From: Ferrimonas senticii DSM 18821
GTDB taxonomy: Bacteria; Pseudomonadota; Gammaproteobacteria; Enterobacterales; Shewanellaceae
Length of the DNA stretch: 64,000 nt
NCBI RefSeq assembly: GCF_000422665.1
Contig: NZ_AUGM01000004.1
Span: 62,001-126,000, forward strand
Reading direction: 5' to 3'
The notes beneath the pieces are model-generated. The model saw only the letters and a list, made by a program, of their open reading frames with translations, ran no database searches and was not told the DNA's origin. Positions 57,922 through 64,000 of the stretch are shown here, piece by piece (the stretch's first letter is position 1; every line of letters starts with the position of its first letter). A program made the translations under genes and the position numbers.

Positions 57922-59268
57922 TTACTTCTCGTTTTCCAGCTTCTTCTCAAGATAGTGGATGTTGGTGCCACCATTTTGGAAGTGTTCGTCGGCCATGATC
58001 CGCTGCTGCAGTGGGGTGTTGGTCTTGATGCCATCCACTACCAGCTCACGCAGGGCGTTGCGCATCCGCGCAATCGCAATACCGCGGTTCTCACCGAAGG
58101 TGATCAGCTTGCCGATCATTGAATCGTAGTGCGGCGGTACGCTGTAGCCAGCATAGATATGGCTGTCCCAACGAATGCCCATACCACCTGGTGGGTGGAA
58201 ATGTTCAATCTTGCCTGGTGATGGCATGAAGGTGTTCGGATCTTCGGCGTTAATACGACACTCAATCGCATGGCCGCGGATCTTCACATCGTCTTGGGTG
58301 ATCGACAGCGGTTGGCCTGCGGCGATGCGCAGCTGCTCTTTGATCAGATCGATGCCAGTGACCATCTCGGTTACTGGGTGTTCTACCTGAATACGGGTGT
58401 TCATCTCGATAAAGTAGAACTCGCCGTTTTCAAACAGGAACTCGAAGGTACCAGCGCCACGGTAGCCAATTTCGATACAAGCACGCGCACAGCGCTCACC
58501 AATGGACTTACGCATTTCTGCGGTAATCCCCGGTGCTGGCGCTTCTTCGACCACTTTCTGGTGGCGGCGCTGCATCGAACAGTCACGTTCACCTAAGTGA
58601 ATCGCATTGCCTTGGCCGTCGGCCAGCACTTGGACTTCGATATGGCGTGGGTTTTCTAGGAATTTTTCCATGTAAACCATGCTGTTACCGAAGAAGCTAC
58701 CGGCTTCTGACTTGGTGATGGCGATCGCCTTCAGCAGTTCAGATTCGTTACGAACCACCCGCATGCCGCGACCACCACCGCCACCGGCGGCTTTGATGAT
58801 CACCGGGTAGCCGATGCGCTTGGCGCACTGGATATTAAAGGCGTCGTCGTCGCCCAGCGGGCCGTCAGAGCCGGGTACGCAAGGTACACCGGCTTTTTTC
58901 ATCGCTTCAATTGCCGCTACTTTATCGCCCATGATGCGGATGGTTTCCGCTTTCGGGCCGATAAAGATAAAGCCGCTTTTCTCTACCTGTTCGGCAAACT
59001 CGGCGTTCTCAGACAGAAAGCCGTAGCCTGGGTGGATGGCGATGGCGTCAGTTACCTCAGCAGCGGCGATGATTGCCGGTACATTCAGGTAGCTTTCCAT
59101 TGCCGGTGCCTTACCGATACAGATGGTTTCGTCGGCCAGCAGTACGTGCTTCAGATCGCGGTCAGCGGTGGAGTGTACCGCTACGGTTTTGATCCCCAGT
59201 TCGCGACAGGCGCGCAGGATCCGCAGGGCAATCTCACCACGGTTGGCGATGACCACTTTATCCAACAT
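57922..59268 (-). CDS. accC: Acetyl-CoA carboxylase, biotin carboxylase subunit
   Basis: 448 residues. ATP-grasp fold: [26 protein letters not shown] and [27 protein letters not shown]. Carboxylates biotin on AccB. Follows accB by 11 bp. Confidence 0.98.
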   Translation of the reverse strand: MLDKVVIANRGEIALRILRACRELGIKTVAVHSTADRDLKHVLLADETICIGKAPAMESYLNVPAIIAAAEVTDAIAIHPGYGFLSENAEFAEQVEKSGFIFIGPKAETIRIMGDKVAAIEAMKKAGVPCVPGSDGPLGDDDAFNIQCAKRIGYPVIIKAAGGGGGRGMRVVRNESELLKAIAITKSEAGSFFGNSMVYMEKFLENPRHIEVQVLADGQGNAIHLGERDCSMQRRHQKVVEEAPAPGITAEMRKSIGERCARACIEIGYRGAGTFEFLFENGEFYFIEMNTRIQVEHPVTEMVTGIDLIKEQLRIAAGQPLSITQDDVKIRGHAIECRINAEDPNTFMPSPGKIEHFHPPGGMGIRWDSHIYAGYSVPPHYDSMIGKLITFGENRGIAIARMRNALRELVVDGIKTNTPLQQRIMADEHFQNGGTNIHYLEKKLENEK

Positions 59269-59279
59269 GGTCGACTCCC

Positions 59280-59732
59280 TTATTCGATGATGAACAGTGG
59301 TTCGTCAAATTCGATTGGATCGCCGTTCTCTGGCAGGATCGCTTTGATTACACCCGCTTTGTCGGCTTCAATTTGGTTCATCATCTTCATCGCTTCGATG
59401 ATGCACAGGGTATCGCCAACGTTAACGGTGTCGCCCACTTCCACAAACGGCTTAGCGCCTGGGGTGGCGGCACGGTAGAAGCTGCCGACCATTGGGCTGC
59501 GAACGTGGTGGCCAGCAGCAACGGCTGGTTCTGCGGCTGCGGTAGCAACCGGCGCGGCAGTGGCCACTGGTGCAACCGGTGCTGCTGTAGGGGCAACTAC
59601 GGTGGTGGCGACTGGGGCAGCTGCGGTGGTCGCGGCGATACGTACGCTTTCTTCACCTTCGGTGATCTCCAGCTCAGCAATACCGGATTCCTGTACCAGT
59701 TCGATCAGTTTTTTAATCTTGCGAATGTCCAT
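59280..59732 (-). CDS. accB: Biotin carboxyl carrier protein of acetyl-CoA carboxylase
   Basis: 150 residues. N-terminal dimerisation segment, a long Ala/Pro/Val/Thr linker (about residues 32-72) and the C-terminal biotinyl domain with [12 protein letters not shown], the Lys being biotinylated. Part of aroQ-accB-accC. Confidence 0.98.
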   Translation of the reverse strand: MDIRKIKKLIELVQESGIAELEITEGEESVRIAATTAAAPVATTVVAPTAAPVAPVATAAPVATAAAEPAVAAGHHVRSPMVGSFYRAATPGAKPFVEVGDTVNVGDTLCIIEAMKMMNQIEADKAGVIKAILPENGDPIEFDEPLFIIE

Positions 59733-59740
59733 AGTGGCGC

Positions 59741-60196
59741 TTAATCCTGTGGTTTACGGTGCTCAATGTGGCGGCAGGCGGCATCAAAGGCGTATTGATA
59801 ACCGTCACTGCCAAGGCCACAGATCACGCCCACGGCGACATCAGAGAAGTAACTGTGATGTCTAAATGGCTCTCTGCCGTGAACGTTGGAAAGATGGATC
59901 TCGATAAATGGGATGGCGACCCCCAGCAGCGCATCGCGCAGGGCAACGCTGGTGTGGGTAAACGCGGCAGGGTTGATCACAATAAAGTCAGCATCGCTGG
60001 CATGGATTGCGTCGATCAACTCCGCTTCGCTGTTGCTCTGCAGGTGCGACAGACGTACTGCGCGTTGCGCGGCGAGTTGCTGCAAGTTAGCGACAATGTC
60101 ATCTAAGGTTACCGCGCCGTAAATGCCTGGTTCGCGGCGGCCTAACAGATTTAAGTTGGGACCATTAACCACAAAAATATGGGCAGGTTTCGGCAT
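59741..60196 (-). CDS. aroQ: Type II 3-dehydroquinate dehydratase
   Basis: 151 residues. Shikimate pathway. [15 protein letters not shown] (with the catalytic Tyr), [17 protein letters not shown], and [19 protein letters not shown] with the catalytic His. First gene of the acc operon; accB starts eight bases later. Confidence 0.97.
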   Translation of the reverse strand: MPKPAHIFVVNGPNLNLLGRREPGIYGAVTLDDIVANLQQLAAQRAVRLSHLQSNSEAELIDAIHASDADFIVINPAAFTHTSVALRDALLGVAIPFIEIHLSNVHGREPFRHHSYFSDVAVGVICGLGSDGYQYAFDAACRHIEHRKPQD

Positions 60197-60393
60197 CTTG
60201 CAGCAATCCTCGGTTATTTTCGGTGACTTCGCGGTTAAGTTCCGAGAATCGCTAATTTTGCTCTCGAAAACCCACCATCCCTAGGTGGTCGGGTTATTAT
60301 AACGACAACTTTTGGTTTAGCAGCACTTTACTGGTCTTATCACCGCATTTTAGCAGCAAGGTTTGTTTAAGCGCGGTTTTATTGTTCAGCCTG

Positions 60394-60807
60394 TTAATCG
60401 GGCTTGCGCCGCAATGCCTTGGTCTGACTGAGTTTCTTTTTGTTATCAACCCGACGTTTTTTCGAAGCTAGGGTGGGTTTGGTCGCCAACCGTTTTTTCG
60501 GCACCACCATCGCCGCCAGTAAAATCGCCTTTAGCCGTTCCAAAGCATCTTGGCGGTTTAGCTCTTGGCTGCGGTATTGCTGGGCTTTGATAATCAGTTT
60601 GCCGCTGGCAGTGAGATTCGCGTGGCCACGACTGAGCAGGCGCTGCTTGTAGATATCTGGCAGCGACGCTGAGTTTTTGACGTCAAAGATTAACTGGATA
60701 GCGCTGCTGGTTTTGTTGACGTGCTGGCCACCAGGACCGGAGGCGCGGATCATCTGCAGTTCCAGTTCAGCGGCCGCAATAGTGACGCGGTTAGAGACGA
60801 TCAGCAT
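60394..60807 (-). CDS. arfB: Alternative ribosome-rescue factor ArfB (YaeJ)
   Basis: 137 residues. GGQ peptidyl-tRNA hydrolase domain (IRASGPGGQHVNKTSSAIQL), KAQQYRSQELNRQDAL, and the basic C-terminal tail (KPTLASKKRRVDNKKKLSQTKALRRKP) that enters the empty mRNA channel. ATG 60807 chosen (MLIVSNRVTIA aligns with E. coli MIVISRHVAIP); a GTG 11 codons upstream is possible but has no better ribosome binding site. Confidence 0.93.
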   Translation of the reverse strand: MLIVSNRVTIAAAELELQMIRASGPGGQHVNKTSSAIQLIFDVKNSASLPDIYKQRLLSRGHANLTASGKLIIKAQQYRSQELNRQDALERLKAILLAAMVVPKKRLATKPTLASKKRRVDNKKKLSQTKALRRKPD

Positions 60808-60839
60808 AGGGGCGTATTGAGCAATTAAAGCGAATAGCA

Positions 60840-61196
60840 CTATGGTACAGGCAATAAAAAAGCGACGCTAAAGCGTCGCTCTTTGAAACTGGTGTCGGCG
60901 TTACAGCAAGGCTTTATGCAGCGCCTGAGCATCGCTGTAGAACTTAGCGCTAACGCGACCGGTGCCGATACGGTGTATTCATTTTGCTCTGAGCTAATGA
61001 TGTTGTTCTGTTCGAAGCGAACGGTCACGACCTGCTTACCAGCGCTTAGCTTGTGGCTGTCGGCGTAAGCGGGTACCGCTTGACCGTTGATCGCAGTAGC
61101 GAAGAAGCCATCACCCAATTGCAGTGAAGCGGCGGATGCAGTGGCGCTCATAAGTAGAGCCGTTGCAGCAGTAGCCAAAATAGTTTTAGTGCGCAT
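60840..61196 (-). CDS. DUF2057-like secreted protein, probably frameshifted
   Basis: From ATG 61196: signal peptide (ATALLMSATASA), then LQLGDGFFATAINGQAV and a strand-rich part to about residue 75, like DUF2057 (YccT) proteins. The frame then continues to 60840 and reads through its own terminator hairpin (60861-60880) with an Arg/Cys-rich nonsense-like tail (LRRCIKPCCNADTSFKERR). The -1 frame (60978 to the TAA at 60901) gives a natural-looking end, VSAKFYSDAQALHKALL, just before the terminator. A frameshift in the gene or a sequencing error is likely. Two perfect CRP boxes lie upstream. Confidence 0.5.
   Translation of the reverse strand: MRTKTILATAATALLMSATASAASLQLGDGFFATAINGQAVPAYADSHKLSAGKQVVTVRFEQNNIISSEQNEYTVSAPVALALSSTAMLRRCIKPCCNADTSFKERRFSVAFLLPVP
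60854..60881 (-). terminator. Terminator of the DUF2057-like gene
   Basis: Stem AGCGACGCT / AGCGTCGCT with a two-base loop and minus-strand TTTTTT. Confidence 0.85.
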
Positions 61197-61321
61197 GATG
61201 ATTCTCCTTCCATTAGTTACAGCACTAGAAAGTCCATCTTCGGCAGGGCACCGAGATGTCCCCTGTAAACCCAATGACCCTTGTTATTGCCTTTATCAGT
61301 CATTTTAGAAGAGGCTCGTTT

Positions 61322-61337
61322 TGTGAGCTTCGTCACA
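61322..61337. promoter_or_regulatory. Perfect CRP box 1
   Basis: TGTGA-GCTTCG-TCACA matches the consensus fully. It is 126 bp upstream of the DUF2057-like start on the minus strand, with minus-strand -10-like hexamers (GATAAA near 61291-61296) 30-40 bp downstream, a usual activation geometry. Confidence 0.75.
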
Positions 61338-61428
61338 GGTTGATTTAAGTTGTAACATCGGTTGTTAGCGAAGTGAACTCGGCAGCGACTGCAACTTTGG
61401 AAATTGTTGCTGAAAGTGGTGATTGTTT

Positions 61429-61444
61429 TGTGAGCAAGTTCACA
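61429..61444. promoter_or_regulatory. Perfect CRP box 2
   Basis: TGTGA-GCAAGT-TCACA, again a full match, centred 107 bp from box 1 (about ten helical turns). It could serve either the DUF2057-like gene or the patatin gene at 61668. Confidence 0.75.
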
Positions 61445-61667
61445 TTCAGGCTGGATGGCTAGCGGTGGCAACAAATGGCGGCAAAGCACGCCACAAGGCG
61501 GCTGAAAAAACAAAGTTCACCCTAAATTTTAACAAATTTGCCAGTTTTACTGTTGCTGGCTATCGATAAAAACGATTGTGAATTGGCTGCGGTTGACCGC
61601 TGATTGAAGCCGGTGATAAAAGGTTAAGCTGCTGAAATTAATTGTTAAAACTTAATGGAGAATGGCG

Positions 61668-62708
61668 GTGTTGCAGTTAGTGGTGGGGCAAGAGGCGAAG
61701 TATCAAATAGAGCGTCACGGCTTAATTCCGTCACTGTTTGATAAGTGGCTTGGTGCCAGTGGTGGGCCTAAATGGCTGCCGTTGGCGCCGTTAGAGCGAC
61801 ACTTAAGCCAACATTTTATTGGTCACAGCCAGCCGATGACGATGCTTGGTACCTCATCTGGGGCATGGCGCTGTACCACCTTGTGCCATCCAGAGCCGGA
61901 GCAAGCTCACCTGCGTCTACAGCAAGGTTATATTCATCAGTGGTATGCCCAAAAGCCGAGCCAAGCTGAAGTTGAGCGTCAATGCCGTGATCTGTTAGCT
62001 AAAGCGATCGCAGGGGCCGAGCCGCAGCAGCTGTTATCTCACCCCAATCGTCACCTTAATTTGATTGTCTGTCGTGGCAAGGGCATTGCGGCGAGTGAGC
62101 ATCGTGGCGTAGCGACCTTGGCTGCGGCCTGCACTATGGCGTTAAACCTGCTTGGCCGCGAGCAATTGGGCTGGCTATGGCAGCGCTGGGTACTGCATGC
62201 CAAGGCGGATAGCCCCTTTATCGGCATGCGCGATCTGCTAACCCACAACACCCAATTGACCGCTGACGGTTTGCTGGACGCGATGTTGGCTACCGGGAGC
62301 ATCCCGGTAGTGCTGCGAGGGGTTGCTGATCTGCCTAATACTGAACCGGGTTACTACTACGATGGCGGGGTCACCGATTACCACTTGGATCTGCCGGCAC
62401 TGACTCAAGGTGGTTTAAGCCTGTATCCGCATTTCTATCCATATGCTGCGCCAGGTTGGTTTGATAAGTCGTTGCCATGGCGCCGCGCCAAGGGCAATTT
62501 CCGTAAGGTGGTGATGTTGGTACCAAGCGCCGAGTTTGTGGCGCAGTTACCCGACGGGCGGCTGCCGGATCGACATGATTTCGCCAAAATGGATAACGCC
62601 ACCCGGATCGACCGCTGGCAGCGTTCCGTGGAACTGGGCGAGCAGTTGATCGATGCCTTTGAGCAGCTGCGGCAAGATCCGAGCAAAGCCATGATTACGC
62701 TGAAGTGA
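61668..62708 (+). CDS. Patatin-like phospholipase family protein
   Basis: 346 residues from GTG 61668. Patatin hallmarks: oxyanion glycine motif GASGGPK, nucleophile elbow GTSSG, and the catalytic Asp in YYYDGGVTDYH. Expected to hydrolyse lipid acyl esters. Start: GGAG at 61657 is seven bases from GTG 61668 but only one base from ATG 61662, so GTG is better placed; both give the same protein but for two residues. No signal peptide, so cytoplasmic. Monocistronic. Confidence 0.85.
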   Translation: MLQLVVGQEAKYQIERHGLIPSLFDKWLGASGGPKWLPLAPLERHLSQHFIGHSQPMTMLGTSSGAWRCTTLCHPEPEQAHLRLQQGYIHQWYAQKPSQAEVERQCRDLLAKAIAGAEPQQLLSHPNRHLNLIVCRGKGIAASEHRGVATLAAACTMALNLLGREQLGWLWQRWVLHAKADSPFIGMRDLLTHNTQLTADGLLDAMLATGSIPVVLRGVADLPNTEPGYYYDGGVTDYHLDLPALTQGGLSLYPHFYPYAAPGWFDKSLPWRRAKGNFRKVVMLVPSAEFVAQLPDGRLPDRHDFAKMDNATRIDRWQRSVELGEQLIDAFEQLRQDPSKAMITLK

Positions 62709-62756
62709 CGTTGGTTTTTTAGATGACGCTGTTCGGCATTTTTAAGTTGATATGCA

Positions 62757-62775
62757 AATGATAATTGTTATCATT
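62757..62775. promoter_or_regulatory. Fur box
   Basis: AATGATAATTGTTATCATT, a 19-bp palindrome around TTG, close to the Fur consensus GATAATGATAATCATTATC. It is 31 bp before the DUF2061 start, so iron repression of that gene is likely. Confidence 0.75.
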
Positions 62776-62806
62776 AAATCAACTTCCGAATGATATCGAG
62801 GCTCCC

Positions 62807-63010
62807 ATGCTGAAAACCGCGACCTTTGCCGTAATGCATTTTTCTATCGCCTTTGCCGTGGCGTATCTGTTGACTGGCAGCGTGATGATTGGCGGCCTAG
62901 TGGCAATCGTTGAACCGGCGGTAAATACCGTTGGTTACTTTTTCCACGAGAAACTGTGGCGTCGTTTGGAGCAGCGAAAGTCTGCGCCAGCTCTCCTCAC
63001 AACTGCTTAG
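62807..63010 (+). CDS. DUF2061 membrane protein
   Basis: 67 residues with two hydrophobic segments (AVMHFSIAFAVAYLLTG and IGGLVAIVEPAVNTVGYF) and a conserved FFHEKLW motif, which define DUF2061. Function unknown. The Fur box directly upstream suggests a role in iron limitation. ATG 62807 chosen over an upstream in-frame codon that would lie inside the Fur box. Confidence 0.82.
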   Translation: MLKTATFAVMHFSIAFAVAYLLTGSVMIGGLVAIVEPAVNTVGYFFHEKLWRRLEQRKSAPALLTTA

Positions 63011-63097
63011 ACGCGAGCCGTTGAACACTAACTACACTTAGCTTTATGAAATGCGCGCCCGCAGTTGGGCGCGAGCGTCCTTTGTGTAGGAGGTGCC

Positions 63098-63685
63098 ATG
63101 AATCGAGTCGACGCCGTATTGTTGCCCATCGACACGCCCGTGCTGCCAAAAGGCCGTAAGGCGCTAAAGATTGTTACCCCTGGGCAATTGCGCCGGCTGG
63201 CGGAGTGTTTGCAACATCCGCAGCCGTGGTTGGTGGTTTGCATGAACCGCGATGACGACAATCCGCTGCCGTGTTACCCATTGGCGACTCGGGTGGCGAT
63301 CACCGATTTTTACAGTTTGGATGATGGCACCTTAACGGTGGTTGTTGAGGGTCAACAGAAGGTGCGGATCTCCGACGTTTGGGCGGAAGCCGATGGCGTT
63401 TGGATGGGCAAGGTGCTTCCAGTGCCGAATTGGCCACAGCGGCCATTGGAGCAAACCTACGAGATGGTCGGCACCGCGTTGGAACGGTTGTATGAGCAAG
63501 AGCCGAAACTTGGCGATCTCTATCCTAATCCCGATCTGCAAGACGCCAGTTGGATATCCCAGCGCTGGTTGGAAGTGCTACCGTTGATGGAGAAAGACAA
63601 GCAGATGCTGATGGCACAGCCGGATTGTCGCAAGACCATGCGTTATGTGCTGCAACTGATTATGTCCAAGCAGGAAGCGGAATAG
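63098..63685 (+). CDS. LON-domain (Lon N-terminal-like) protein
   Basis: 195 residues: a stand-alone LON substrate-binding domain without ATPase or protease parts. VLLPIDTPVLPKGRKALKIV, ATRVAITDFYSLDDGTLTVVVEGQQKVRI follow the family. AGGAGG seven bases ahead of ATG 63098 is a perfect ribosome binding site. The function of such proteins is unknown. Confidence 0.85.
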   Translation: MNRVDAVLLPIDTPVLPKGRKALKIVTPGQLRRLAECLQHPQPWLVVCMNRDDDNPLPCYPLATRVAITDFYSLDDGTLTVVVEGQQKVRISDVWAEADGVWMGKVLPVPNWPQRPLEQTYEMVGTALERLYEQEPKLGDLYPNPDLQDASWISQRWLEVLPLMEKDKQMLMAQPDCRKTMRYVLQLIMSKQEAE

Positions 63686-63727
63686 CCCGATCTCCTTGCC
63701 ACAGTCGCATTGCATCAGTGCGATAGC

Positions 63728-63754
63728 AAAAGAGCAGCCAATGAGCTGCTCTTT
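63728..63754. terminator. Bidirectional terminator between the LON gene and the permease gene
   Basis: Stem AAAGAGCAGC / GCTGCTCTTT with a six-base loop, between convergent genes. Confidence 0.75.
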
Positions 63755-63771
63755 GTGGTTTTTTGGGGGGC

Positions 63772-64000
63772 TCACTCGTAACGGAGCGCTTCGATGGGAT
63801 CGAGATTGGCGGCCTTGTAGGCCGGATAAAAGCCAAAGCCGACGCCGATCACCGCGGTGGCGGCAATGCTGATCAGCATGATGGTGGGCGACAGTGCCAT
63901 ACTGAAGCCAAATAAGTGCTCTAGTAGCAACAGCGCTGCTACTGACAACAGCAAGCCGATAATCGCGCCGACCAAACAGAGCACCACGCTTTCAATCAAA
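63772..64000 (-). CDS. C-terminal end of an ABC transporter permease (MacB/FtsX type), cut by window edge
   Basis: About 75 residues are visible: two membrane helices (VVLCLVGAIIGLLLSVAALLL and IMLISIAATAVIGVGFGFYP) ending in PAYKAANLDPIEALRYE, the standard C-terminus of MacB-type permeases (FtsX superfamily). The N-terminal part, including any ATPase domain, lies beyond the window. The substrate cannot be told. Confidence 0.85.
   Translation of the reverse strand, partial: LIESVVLCLVGAIIGLLLSVAALLLLEHLFGFSMALSPTIMLISIAATAVIGVGFGFYPAYKAANLDPIEALRYE

Larger units (their letters stand above)
61197..61661. other. 465-bp divergent intergenic region with two CRP boxes
   Basis: No ORF with a ribosome binding site is visible here. 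Apart from the two CRP boxes the segment is AT-rich near 61500-61660, where the patatin promoter should be. Confidence 0.6.

Overview
The window is a gene-dense, syntenic stretch of a gammaproteobacterial chromosome with a moderately high GC content. It looks like core genome: I see no insertion sequence, prophage, integron or CRISPR array. The gene neighbourhoods (mla/lpt/kds with rpoN-hpf-ptsN-rapZ-ptsO; nnr-tsaE-amiB-mutL-miaA-hfq-hflXKC; petABC-sspAB; purA-motX-rnr-rlmB; dusB-fis) are those of marine Alteromonadales/Vibrionales-type bacteria. MotX implies a sodium-driven polar flagellum and petABC implies a respiratory bc1 complex. A Ferrimonas- or Shewanella-like organism is my best guess; this is inference from gene content, not from a marker search.

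Layout. 1-7.3 kb: an unknown gene cut by the edge, a glycerophosphodiester phosphodiesterase, psd, rsgA, orn, three near-identical tRNA-Gly(GCC) genes, a cupin, an OmpA lipoprotein, a DUF2845 protein, rraB, an S4 RNA-binding protein and a YeeN-type YebC protein. 7.5-12.8 kb: a SWIM-SNF2 helicase followed by a DUF4145/Sel1-like protein, then a 51-residue small membrane protein with its own terminator and a CRP-like site. 12.8-19.6 kb: dusB-fis, prmA, a diheme quinol:fumarate reductase operon (frdCAB) of epsilonproteobacterial type, and a DM13 protein. 19.5-32 kb: a heptamer tandem repeat, then the envelope and nitrogen-PTS cluster (yrbG-kdsD-kdsC-lptCAB-rpoN-hpf-ptsN-rapZ-ptsO on minus), divergent from mlaFEDCB-ibaG-murA on plus. 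32-42.3 kb: degS, degQ, zapG, zapE, rplM-rpsI, petABC, sspAB and a 142-residue orphan. 42.4-52.5 kb: the nnr-to-hflC superoperon. 52.5-64 kb: purA, motX, rnr-rlmB, aroQ-accBC, arfB, a DUF2057-like gene that may be frameshifted, a patatin, a DUF2061 membrane protein behind a Fur box, a LON-domain protein and the end of a MacB-like permease.

Functional themes. Most of the window serves envelope biogenesis (LPS transport, Kdo synthesis, phospholipid asymmetry, peptidoglycan, envelope proteolysis), RNA metabolism (Orn, RNase R, Hfq, RraB, MiaA, RlmB, DusB) and respiration (bc1 and fumarate reductase). The items most worth a second look are the FrdA flavoprotein, which has Gln47 where the flavin-linking His is expected while the rest of the active site is intact; two perfect CRP palindromes in one intergenic region; the helicase/DUF4145 pair; and two uncharacterised small genes (12.6 kb and 41.8 kb) that each have a CRP-like palindrome at nearly the same distance from the start.
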